The translations under genes and the position numbers were made by a program. 8,350 nt of DNA from Paracoccaceae bacterium. GTDB taxonomy: Bacteria > Pseudomonadota > Alphaproteobacteria > Rhodobacterales > Rhodobacteraceae. The DNA is taken from NCBI GenBank assembly GCA_015487335.1, contig WFPZ01000032.1:1-8350 (forward strand), in the 5' to 3' direction. Shown in pieces: positions 1-5,917 of this stretch. The notes beneath the pieces are model-generated. The model saw nothing but the letters and a program-made list of their open reading frames with translations, ran no database searches and had not been told where the DNA came from. Position 1 is the stretch's first letter; each line of letters begins with the position of its first letter.

Positions 1-1101
1 GTGAAGCGCCTCCAGCCGGGCGGCGCGCTCGGCCCCCTTGTCGCGGCCGGTGAGGATGTCCACCACCACCCCGGCCCGTTCGGCCAGTGGTGCCAGGGCC
101 TCCAGATGCTGGCGGGCGAGAATTTCGGTGGGCGCCATCATCACCCCCTGCCCGCCCGCCTCGACCGCGATCAGCAGCGCGAGGAAGGCCACCAGCGTCT
201 TGCCCGCGCCCACGTCGCCCTGCAGCAGGCGGTTCATGCGCGCGGGCGAGGCCATGTCGGCGGCGATCTCGCGCAGGGCGCGCTCCTGGGCGGCGGTCGG
301 GCGGTAGGGCAAGGCCTCCAGCACCTTGCGCTGCAGCCTGCCGGTGGCGCGCGAGGGCCGGCCCTTGCCGCGGCGCACCACCTTGCGCGCCAGGGCCAGC
401 GTCAGCTGATGGGCGAACAGCTCGTCATAGGCCAGGCGGGCGCGCGCCGGGGCAGCCGGGGCGAGATCGGCCATCGACCGCGGCGCATGCGCCTGCGCCA
501 GCGCCTCGGCGAAAGCTGGCCACCGCTCGCGCGCCAGCAGCGCCGGGTCGATCCACTCGGCCATCTCGGGCACCCGCGCCAGCGCCGCCTGCACCGCCTT
601 CGTCATCGCCTTGAGCGACAGCCCCGCGGTGAGCGGATAGACGGGCTCGAACGGGGGGATCTCGGCGGCCCTTTCGGGGGGCAGGATGTAATCGGGGTGG
701 ACCATCTGGACGAGGCCGTCGAACAGCTCGACCTTGCCCGAGACCACCCGCCTTTGCCCCGTGGGCAACTGCCGCCTCAGCCAGTCCTCGCGGGGGTGGA
801 AGAACACCAGCTGGAAGGCATGGCCGGCCTCGTCGGTGACGTTCACCCGCCAGGGCCGGCCCCTGGCCCGCGGCGGCAGGTGGCTGCCCACCTCCACCTC
901 CAGCGTGGCGGTGGCCGGCGGGGTGATCGCGGCCACCGAAGGCCGCCGGCGCCGGTCCACCACCGAATGCGGCAGGGTGAACAGCAGATCGCGCGGCTTG
1001 TGCACGTCGAGATGGGCCAGCAGGGCGGCCGTCTTCGGGCCCACGCCCTCCAGCGACTGAAGCTCCGCGAACAGCGGAAAGAGGGCCGGCGGGCGGCTCA
1101 T
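1..1101 (-). CDS. recG: ATP-dependent DNA helicase RecG, N-terminal 367 residues (partial)
   Basis: RecG is a superfamily 2 double-stranded DNA translocase that regresses stalled forks and remodels Holliday junctions and R-loops in the cytoplasm. Reading the minus strand from ATG at 1101 gives 367 codons with no stop, running off the left edge. A helix-hairpin-helix-like stretch lies near the N-terminus (LEGVGPKTAALL, residues 17-28). The OB-fold wedge domain follows (about 60-150). The helicase region opens with LPYRPTAAQ (264-272), then Walker A GDVGAGKT (295-302) and motif Ia APTEILARQH (323-332). The family is usually about 690-700 residues, so roughly half is missing, including the DEAH-type Walker B and the second RecA-like lobe. 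The start codon overlaps the ligA stop in an ATGA, with GAGG just upstream inside ligA, so translation is probably coupled to ligA. Identity is secure from motifs; completeness cannot be judged. Confidence 0.96.
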   Translation of the reverse strand, partial: MSRPPALFPLFAELQSLEGVGPKTAALLAHLDVHKPRDLLFTLPHSVVDRRRRPSVAAITPPATATLEVEVGSHLPPRARGRPWRVNVTDEAGHAFQLVFFHPREDWLRRQLPTGQRRVVSGKVELFDGLVQMVHPDYILPPERAAEIPPFEPVYPLTAGLSLKAMTKAVQAALARVPEMAEWIDPALLARERWPAFAEALAQAHAPRSMADLAPAAPARARLAYDELFAHQLTLALARKVVRRGKGRPSRATGRLQRKVLEALPYRPTAAQERALREIAADMASPARMNRLLQGDVGAGKTLVAFLALLIAVEAGGQGVMMAPTEILARQHLEALAPLAERAGVVVDILTGRDKGAERAARLEALH

Positions 1102-3377
1102 GTGCCCTCGATCAGCTTCAGCCAGGCGTCCTCGTCGATGATCTCGACGCCCAGCTCGCGCGCCTTCTTCGCCTTCGAGCCCGCCCCCGGCCCGGCGACC
1201 ACCAGATCGGTCTTCGCCGAGACCGAGCCCGAGACCTTCGCCCCCAGCGCCTCGGCGCGCACCTTGGCCTCGGCGCGGGTCATCCGCTCGAGCGTGCCGG
1301 TGAACACGATGGTCTTGCCGGCGATGGGGCTGCCGGAGGTGTCGGGGGGCTGCGCCGCCTCGACCTCGAGCATGGCCACCAGCCGGTCGATCGAAGCGCG
1401 TTCGTGTTCCTGCGCGAAGGCGGTGACCAGCGAGCTGGCCATCACCTGCCCGACCCCGTCGATGGAGAGAAGCTCTTCCCATTCGGGGCCGGTGCGCGCC
1501 TGCGCGGCGGTGATCGCGGCCTCGAAGGCCTCCCATGTGCCGTAGTGAAGTGCCAGCAGGTTCGAGGCCGCCTCGCCCACATGGCGGATGCCCAGGGCGA
1601 AGATCAGCCGGGCCAGGGGGATGCGGCGCCGCTCGTCGATGGCGGCAAACAGGTTGGCGGCGGATTTCTCGCCCCATCCGGGCTGCCGGGACAGCGGCGT
1701 GGTGCTGCGCGCGGCGAAACGGCGGGCGGCTTCGTCATGGTCGAAGGCCTCCATGCCCAGAGCCGCGGCCAGGCGCGCGCGCGCCGTTTCCTCGCTGCCC
1801 CTGCTGATCCGGGCCAGCACCTCGTCGAGCGTCAGCAGCGCCTTGGCCCCGGCCCGGTCGCGCCCGGCCAGGGTGAAGATGTCGGCCGGTTCGCGCACCC
1901 AGGACAGCAGGTAGAACTGCTCGACCTGGCGCGCGCCCAGGCCCTCGATGTCGAAGGCGGGGCGCGAGACGAAATGCTTCAGCTTTTCCACCGCCTGGGC
2001 GGGGCAGATCACCCCGCCGGTGCAGCGGCGCACCGAATCGCCCTCTTCGCGAATCGCCTCCGAGCCGCACTCGGGGCAGCGGGTGGGAAAGGCGTATGGC
2101 ACCGCCCATTCGGGGCGGCGGGAGAGATCCACATCGGCGATCTTGGGAATCACGTCGCCGGCGCGGTAGACCTTGACCCAGTCGCCCTCGCGGATGTCCC
2201 GGCCGCCGCGAATCGGGTTGCCGCTGGCATCGCGCCCGGCGATGTAGTCCTCGTTGTGCAGCGTGGCGTTGGAGACCACCACGCCGCCCACCGTCACCGG
2301 GGTCAGCCGCGCCACCGGCGAAAGCGCGCCGGTACGGCCCACCTGGATGTCGATCTTCTCCAGCCGCGTCCAGGCGGTTTCGGCCGGAAACTTGTGGGCG
2401 ATTGCCCAGCGCGGCGAGGTGGAGCGATACCCCAGCCGGTGCTGCAGGCCGAGATCGTTGACCTTGTAGACCACCCCGTCGATATCATAGCCCAGCATGG
2501 CGCGCTGCGCCTCGATACGCGCGTAATGGGCGATCATCTCGTCGGGGCCGCGGCACAGGACGGTCAGCGGATTGACGGGAAAGCCCATCTCCCGGAAACG
2601 CTCCAGCACCTCCATCTGGGTCCGGCCCAGGGGCTCGGACACCGCGCCCCAGGCATAGGCGAAGAACTTCAGCGGCCGCGAGCGGGTGACCTCCACGTCA
2701 AGCTGGCGCAGCGAGCCCGCGGCGGCGTTGCGCGGGTTGGCAAAGGTCTTTTCTCCGCGCGCCGCCTGGGCCTCGTTCAGCGCCGCGAAATCGGCATGAG
2801 ACATGTAGACCTCGCCGCGCACCTCCAGCAGCGCCGGCGCACCTTCCAGCCGGTGCGGGATCTCGCCGATGGTCATGGCATTGGCGGTGACGTTCTCTCC
2901 CACTTCGCCGTCGCCGCGGGTGGCGGCCTGCACCAGCCGCCCCGCCTCGTAGCGCAGCGACAGCGACAGCCCGTCGATCTTGGGCTCTGCGGTATAATCC
3001 ACGACCGTATCGCCCAGTCCCAGGAAACGGCGGATGGAGTCGTCGAATTCGCGGATGTCCTCGGACGAGAAGGCATTGGCCAGAGAATACATCCGCACCT
3101 GGTGGGTGACCTTGGCAAACCCCTCGGCCGGGGCGGCGCCCACCACGTCGGAAGGGCTGTCGGGGCGCTTGAGGTGAGGAAAGCGCGCCTCGATCGCCGC
3201 GTTGCGCAATTTGAGCGCGTCATACTCGGCATCGGTGATCTCGGGCGCATCCAGCTGGTAATAGGCCCGGTTGGCGCGGTTCAGAATCGCGGCCAGGCGC
3301 GCCAGTTCCTGCCGGGCCTGTTCTTCGGTCAGTTCGTCGACATCGACCTGCTCCGCCCCTGCCACCTGTTGCCCCAT
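1098..3377 (-). CDS. ligA: NAD-dependent DNA ligase LigA
   Basis: LigA seals nicks with 5'-phosphate and 3'-OH ends, using NAD+ as adenylate donor, in replication and repair. The product is 759 residues. The N-terminal Ia domain has the YYxxDxPxxxDAEYD pattern (about 39-53). The nucleotidyltransferase core holds KIDG with adenylated Lys133, RGDGxxGE (154-161) and DGVVxK (300-305). The OB fold follows. The zinc finger uses Cys434, Cys437, Cys452 and Cys458. Helix-hairpin-helix repeats (about 475-665) and a C-terminal BRCT domain (about 683-757) complete the family order. The ATG at 3377 is preceded by GGAGG at a 6-nt gap. The protein is longer than the usual ~670-720 because of extra sequence at about residues 508-560, between the zinc finger and the first GEKS-type HhH motif. 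The conserved MLSL motif reads MYSL (96-99). It is transcribed ahead of recG, which it overlaps by 4 bp. Confidence 0.98.
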   Translation of the reverse strand: MGQQVAGAEQVDVDELTEEQARQELARLAAILNRANRAYYQLDAPEITDAEYDALKLRNAAIEARFPHLKRPDSPSDVVGAAPAEGFAKVTHQVRMYSLANAFSSEDIREFDDSIRRFLGLGDTVVDYTAEPKIDGLSLSLRYEAGRLVQAATRGDGEVGENVTANAMTIGEIPHRLEGAPALLEVRGEVYMSHADFAALNEAQAARGEKTFANPRNAAAGSLRQLDVEVTRSRPLKFFAYAWGAVSEPLGRTQMEVLERFREMGFPVNPLTVLCRGPDEMIAHYARIEAQRAMLGYDIDGVVYKVNDLGLQHRLGYRSTSPRWAIAHKFPAETAWTRLEKIDIQVGRTGALSPVARLTPVTVGGVVVSNATLHNEDYIAGRDASGNPIRGGRDIREGDWVKVYRAGDVIPKIADVDLSRRPEWAVPYAFPTRCPECGSEAIREEGDSVRRCTGGVICPAQAVEKLKHFVSRPAFDIEGLGARQVEQFYLLSWVREPADIFTLAGRDRAGAKALLTLDEVLARISRGSEETARARLAAALGMEAFDHDEAARRFAARSTTPLSRQPGWGEKSAANLFAAIDERRRIPLARLIFALGIRHVGEAASNLLALHYGTWEAFEAAITAAQARTGPEWEELLSIDGVGQVMASSLVTAFAQEHERASIDRLVAMLEVEAAQPPDTSGSPIAGKTIVFTGTLERMTRAEAKVRAEALGAKVSGSVSAKTDLVVAGPGAGSKAKKARELGVEIIDEDAWLKLIEGT

Positions 3378-3405
3378 CTCGCGCCTCCCGCATGTCCTGG
3401 CAAGA

Positions 3406-3434
3406 GTGATAGGAGCGGGCGTGCCTCAGGTCCA
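3406..3434 (-). promoter_or_regulatory. possible weak promoter for ligA-recG
   Basis: On the minus strand, TGGACC (3429-3434) and TATCAC (3406-3411) are separated by 17 bp. Each matches 4 of 6 positions of the sigma70 -35 and -10 consensus. The pair sits between the candidate ctrA terminator and the ligA ribosome-binding site, where a promoter would be needed if termination is efficient. The match is modest and could be chance. Confidence 0.25.
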
Positions 3435-3468
3435 GAGGGCGCGGCGGGCTTGCGCGCCTGCGTCAGCG

Positions 3469-3491
3469 AAAGAAGGCCGGCAAGGCGGCCT
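3469..3491 (-). terminator. candidate intrinsic terminator of ctrA
   Basis: On the minus strand a perfect 6-bp GC-rich stem AGGCCG/CGGCCT with a 6-nt loop is followed by TCTTT. The stem begins 12 nt after the ctrA stop codon, which is where an intrinsic terminator is expected. The T tract is short and interrupted, so termination may be partial, with read-through into ligA possible. Confidence 0.5.
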
Positions 3492-3503
3492 GCGGGGCCG
3501 CGC

Positions 3504-4217
3504 TCAGGCGCCGACGGCCACCTGCTCTTCGCCTTCCGCCGGCAGCGGGTCGCGCAGCACGTAGCCCCGGCCCCAGACGGTTTCGATGTAGTTCTGCCCG
3601 CCGGTGGCCTCGCTGAGCTTCTTGCGCAGCTTGCAGATGAACACGTCGATGATCTTCAGCTCGGGCTCGTCCATGCCGCCATAGAGATGGTTGAGGAACA
3701 TCTCCTTGGTCAGCGTGGTGCCCTTGCGCAGCGAGAGCAGCTCCAGCATCTGGTATTCCTTGCCGGTCAGATGCACCGGCTTGCCGCCCGCCGTCACCGT
3801 CTTGGCATCGAGGTTCACCTCCACCTCGCCGGTGCGGATGATCGATTGCGAATGGCCCTTGGAGCGGCGGATGATGGCATGGATGCGCGCCACAAGCTCT
3901 TCGCGGTGGAAAGGCTTGGTAAGGTAATCGTCGGCGCCGAATCCGAACCCCTTGAGCTTGCTTTCCGTATCGTCCTCTCCCGAAAGGATGAGAATCGGCG
4001 TGTCCACCCGCGCCAGGCGCAGCTGGCGCAGCACTTCATGGCCGTTCATGTCGGGCAGGTTGAGATCAAGCAGGATCAGGTCATAGTCGTAGAGCTTGGC
4101 CAGATCGAGCCCTTCTTCGCCCAGATCCGTCGAATAGACGTTCAGGTTTGCATGCGTCAGCATCATCTCGATGCTTTTCGAGGTTGTCGGATCGTCCTCC
4201 ACCAGCAAGATTCGCAT
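3504..4217 (-). CDS. ctrA: Cell-cycle response regulator CtrA (OmpR/PhoB family)
   Basis: CtrA is the alphaproteobacterial master response regulator, phosphorylated through the CckA-ChpT relay. In Rhodobacterales it mainly controls motility, gene transfer agent production and related traits. The product is 237 residues. The receiver domain (1-117) has acidic pocket Glu7-Asp8-Asp9, phospho-acceptor Asp51 in LLDLNLPDMNG, Ser79 and Lys101 (KPF). The winged-helix DNA-binding domain (about 126-222) has recognition helix PELKIIDVFICKLRKKL (185-201) and the WGRGYVLRDP wing. Length and motif spacing match CtrA rather than a generic OmpR protein. The ATG at 4217 has GGAGG at a 7-nt gap. The protein ends in VGA rather than the Ala-Ala that serves as a ClpXP degradation signal in Caulobacter CtrA. 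It lies directly downstream of sciP with 94 bp between them. Confidence 0.97.
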   Translation of the reverse strand: MRILLVEDDPTTSKSIEMMLTHANLNVYSTDLGEEGLDLAKLYDYDLILLDLNLPDMNGHEVLRQLRLARVDTPILILSGEDDTESKLKGFGFGADDYLTKPFHREELVARIHAIIRRSKGHSQSIIRTGEVEVNLDAKTVTAGGKPVHLTGKEYQMLELLSLRKGTTLTKEMFLNHLYGGMDEPELKIIDVFICKLRKKLSEATGGQNYIETVWGRGYVLRDPLPAEGEEQVAVGA

Positions 4218-4257
4218 CGCGATGCCTCCGCTACTGTCCCGTCTTCGGCGATGATCT

Positions 4258-4290
4258 TTACCGTGATTGGTTAATCAGCCGTTACCGTGA
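4258..4290. repeat. 9-bp direct repeat flanking a palindrome upstream of ctrA
   Basis: TCACGGTAA (minus strand) occurs twice, at 4282-4290 and 4258-4266, with 24 bp between starts, slightly over two helical turns. Between them, and touching the second copy, is a palindrome with 5-bp arms, TGATT/AATCA, and a 4-nt centre (4264-4277). Together with the CtrA-box-like element this fills most of the leader between the predicted start of transcription and the ctrA ribosome-binding site. The binding protein is unknown. Confidence 0.55.
4269..4285 (-). promoter_or_regulatory. candidate CtrA binding site (autoregulation)
   Basis: The minus strand reads GTAA, seven bases, TTAACC. This fits the alphaproteobacterial CtrA consensus TTAA-N7-TTAAC with one mismatch (the first T is G). 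If the consensus -10 upstream is used, the box spans about +7 to +23, a position expected to block transcription and so give negative autoregulation. Autoregulation of ctrA is established in Caulobacter; for this site it is inferred. Confidence 0.5.
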
Positions 4291-4297
4291 GCGGAAA

Positions 4298-4326
4298 ATT
4301 ATATCTGCAACCTATGGTTGTCTATA
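4298..4326 (-). promoter_or_regulatory. predicted ctrA promoter
   Basis: On the minus strand a perfect TATAAT -10 (4298-4303) lies 17 bp downstream of a poor -35, TATAGA (4321-4326), which falls in the last codons of sciP. A consensus -10 stands out in this GC-rich DNA. The weak -35 suggests dependence on an activator. The predicted start of transcription is near 4291, giving a leader of about 74 nt. The 94-bp gap has no GANTC (CcrM) site; the nearest is GATTC at 4209-4213, in codons 2-3 of ctrA. Confidence 0.5.
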
Positions 4327-4590
4327 CCTTTGCAGCATGGTTACCTTGAGCGCCCGCTCCCCATGCGCCAGATGCGCCGAAATCCAGCTGTCGAGCTCTT
4401 CCTCGCTGAGTGCCCAGCGCTCGCATGCCTCCTCGCGCGACACCAGCCCCGCCAGCACCGCGCGCACAACCGCGGCCTTGCGCGAGGCCACCCAGCGGCG
4501 GGTATCGGGCGCGGGAAGGTCGGCGCGGGTCATTATCGTGCCGTCCGGCAAGGTCACGGACCGCGGGCCATCGGTTTTCTTCAGATACAT
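4312..4590 (-). CDS. sciP: SciP-type CtrA inhibitor, DUF1153 family
   Basis: In Caulobacter, SciP is a small helix-turn-helix protein that binds CtrA and blocks activation of CtrA-dependent promoters. This product is 92 residues. A conserved N-terminal block (SVTLPDGTIMTRADLPAPDTRRWV, residues 11-34, given here as two joined parts: SVTLPDGTIM and TRADLPAPDTRRWV) leads into a Trp-repressor-like helical segment (about 36-72, with AGLVSREEACERWALS and EEELDSW). It ends in the family's ALKVTMLQRYRQ-type tail. I chose ATG 4590. The GTG at 4605 would add five residues, but that stretch contains GAGGGG, which makes a good ribosome-binding site for 4590. It sits immediately upstream of ctrA on the same strand, so regulator and probable antagonist are linked. 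Family identity is strong; the CtrA-inhibiting role is inferred by homology. Confidence 0.92.
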   Translation of the reverse strand: MYLKKTDGPRSVTLPDGTIMTRADLPAPDTRRWVASRKAAVVRAVLAGLVSREEACERWALSEEELDSWISAHLAHGERALKVTMLQRYRQP

Positions 4591-4633
4591 CTGCCTACCC
4601 CTCACGTTTGCACATGCCCCTTTCGAGGGTCAG

Positions 4634-4660
4634 CCTTGCCGAGGGGTGTTTAAGGCAAGG
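4634..4660. repeat. inverted repeat in the sciP/mnmA divergent region
   Basis: A perfect 7-bp inverted repeat, CCTTGCC (4634-4640) and GGCAAGG (4654-4660), has a 13-nt spacer. It lies upstream of sciP on one strand and just upstream of the mnmA -35 on the other. It could be an operator for either gene. The right arm also sits inside TTAA-N7-TGAA (4650-4664), a degenerate match to a CtrA box. There is no T tract to suggest a terminator. Confidence 0.4.
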
Positions 4661-4672
4661 TGAAACCGGCCC

Positions 4673-4700
4673 TTGAGAGTAGGTGGCATTTTCATATATT
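4673..4700 (+). promoter_or_regulatory. predicted mnmA promoter
   Basis: TTGAGA (4673-4678) and TATATT (4695-4700) are separated by 16 bp. Each matches 5 of 6 consensus positions, the best sigma70-type pair I found in the window. The predicted start of transcription near 4707 gives a short leader of about 22 nt before the ATG at 4729. This excludes the in-frame ATG at 4660 for transcripts from this promoter. Confidence 0.6.
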
Positions 4701-4728
4701 CCCTCGGGTCTCAGCCACAGGCCGCGCC

Positions 4729-5874
4729 ATGCCCCTCGACGACAACGCCAACACCCTCAATTCGCTGGGCTTCCCCAAGCCCCCGGCCGAGACCCGCGTG
4801 GTGGTGGCCATGTCGGGCGGGGTGGACAGCTCCGTCGTGGCCGCCGAGCTGGCCCGCGAGGGCTATGACGTGGTGGGCGTCACGCTGCAGCTTTACGATC
4901 ACGGCGCGGCGCTGGCGAAGAAGGGGGCCTGCTGTGCGGGGCGTGACATTCATGATGCGCGCCGGGTGGCAGAGCAGTTGAACTTCCCCCATTACGTGCT
5001 TGATTACGAAAATGTTTTTCGCGATTCGGTCATCGAGGAATTTGCCGACAGCTACCTGTCCGGCGCCACCCCCGTGCCCTGCATCCGCTGCAACGAGAAG
5101 GTCAAGTTCCGCGACCTGATGGAAACCGCCCGCGACCTGGGGGCCGACTGCATGGCCACGGGCCATTACATCCGCCGCCTGGCCGGCCCGCGCGGGGCCG
5201 AGCTGCACATGGCCGCCGATCCGGCCCGCGATCAGAGCTATTTCCTCTTTTCCACCACCCGCGAACAGCTCGAATACCTGCGCTTTCCGCTCGGGCACCT
5301 GAAGTCCAAGGCCGAAACCCGGGCGCTGGCGGCGAAACATGGGCTGGAAGTGGCCGACAAGCCCGACAGCCAGGATATCTGCTTCGTCCCCGAGGGAAAC
5401 TATGCGGCGGTGATCGAGAAGCTGCGCCCGGGCGCGGCCGAACCCGGCGAGATCGTGGATGTCGAGGGCCGGGTGCTGGGCCGCCACCGCGGCGTGATCC
5501 ACTACACCATCGGCCAGCGCCGGGGCCTCGGAATCGGCGGGCTGGCCGAGCCGCTCTACGTGGTGAAGCTGGATGTGGAGGCGCGCCGGGTGATCGTCGG
5601 CCCGAAAGAGATGCTGGCCACCCGGATCATCCCGGTGGATGAAATCAACTGGCTGGGCGACGAGCCCTTCGACAGCCGGCCCGCCTGGGAGATGGCGGTC
5701 AAGGTGCGCTCCACCCGTCCGCCGCGAGAGGCGGTGATTCGCCCCACCGGGCCGAACAGCGCCGAAGTTGAGCTTCTGGTTGCAGAAGAGGGCGTAAGCC
5801 CCGGACAGGCCTGCGTTTTCTACGCAACGGAAGGCAGCCGGGTATTCGGCGGCGGCTGGATCGGGAAGCGCTGA
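4729..5874 (+). CDS. mnmA: tRNA-uridine 2-sulfurtransferase MnmA
   Basis: MnmA adenylates and then thiolates U34 of Lys, Glu and Gln tRNAs, taking persulfide sulfur relayed from a cysteine desulfurase. The product is 381 residues, normal for the family. The PP-loop is SGGVDSS (29-35). CCAGRDIHDARRVAE (68-82) is a conserved block. TPVPCIRCNEKVKF (114-127) places Cys121 at the nucleophile position of E. coli Cys102. SQDICFVPEG (214-223) provides the partner Cys218. GQRRGLGIGG and the C-terminal beta-barrel region follow. The frame is open back to an ATG at 4660, but those 23 residues have no family counterpart and lie across the predicted promoter, so I place the start at 4729. The ribosome-binding site there is weak (CAGG only). 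The gene is divergent from sciP and convergent with lpxB, 43 bp away, so it looks monocistronic. Confidence 0.97.
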   Translation: MPLDDNANTLNSLGFPKPPAETRVVVAMSGGVDSSVVAAELAREGYDVVGVTLQLYDHGAALAKKGACCAGRDIHDARRVAEQLNFPHYVLDYENVFRDSVIEEFADSYLSGATPVPCIRCNEKVKFRDLMETARDLGADCMATGHYIRRLAGPRGAELHMAADPARDQSYFLFSTTREQLEYLRFPLGHLKSKAETRALAAKHGLEVADKPDSQDICFVPEGNYAAVIEKLRPGAAEPGEIVDVEGRVLGRHRGVIHYTIGQRRGLGIGGLAEPLYVVKLDVEARRVIVGPKEMLATRIIPVDEINWLGDEPFDSRPAWEMAVKVRSTRPPREAVIRPTGPNSAEVELLVAEEGVSPGQACVFYATEGSRVFGGGWIGKR

Positions 5875-5917
5875 GCGCCAGGCACCCGCCCGCGTTTTCC
5901 CGAATGCGCGTTGCCGG

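Noticed and set aside
1..1545. A plus-strand open frame of 514 codons opposite recG and the end of ligA
   Set aside because: It is antisense to well-supported recG and ligA codons, low in complexity, rich in Arg, Gly, His and Gln, and matches no family. Long antisense frames are expected in GC-rich DNA.
1404..4274. A plus-strand open frame of 956 codons opposite ligA and ctrA
   Set aside because: Unusually long, but it crosses two real genes and the gap between them, has a shadow-type composition (Gly, Arg, His, Leu, Gln) and no recognisable domain. GC-driven absence of stops explains it.
4660..4728. A 23-residue N-terminal extension of MnmA from ATG 4660
   Set aside because: It spans the predicted -35 and -10, has no family counterpart, and the protein beginning at 4729 is of normal length.
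4660..4728. Riboswitch or leader peptide upstream of mnmA
   Set aside because: The predicted leader is only about 22 nt, too short for a structured element.
4711..5502. A minus-strand open frame of 263 codons opposite mnmA
   Set aside because: Antisense shadow of mnmA codons with no family motif or ribosome-binding site support.
5862..5902. Possible bidirectional terminator between mnmA and lpxB (CGGGAA/TTCCCG arms and a small GCGC-TGA-GCGC hairpin)
   Set aside because: The arms are short and 29 nt apart, the inner hairpin has only 4 bp, and no T tract follows on either strand. How either gene terminates is not evident from the sequence.
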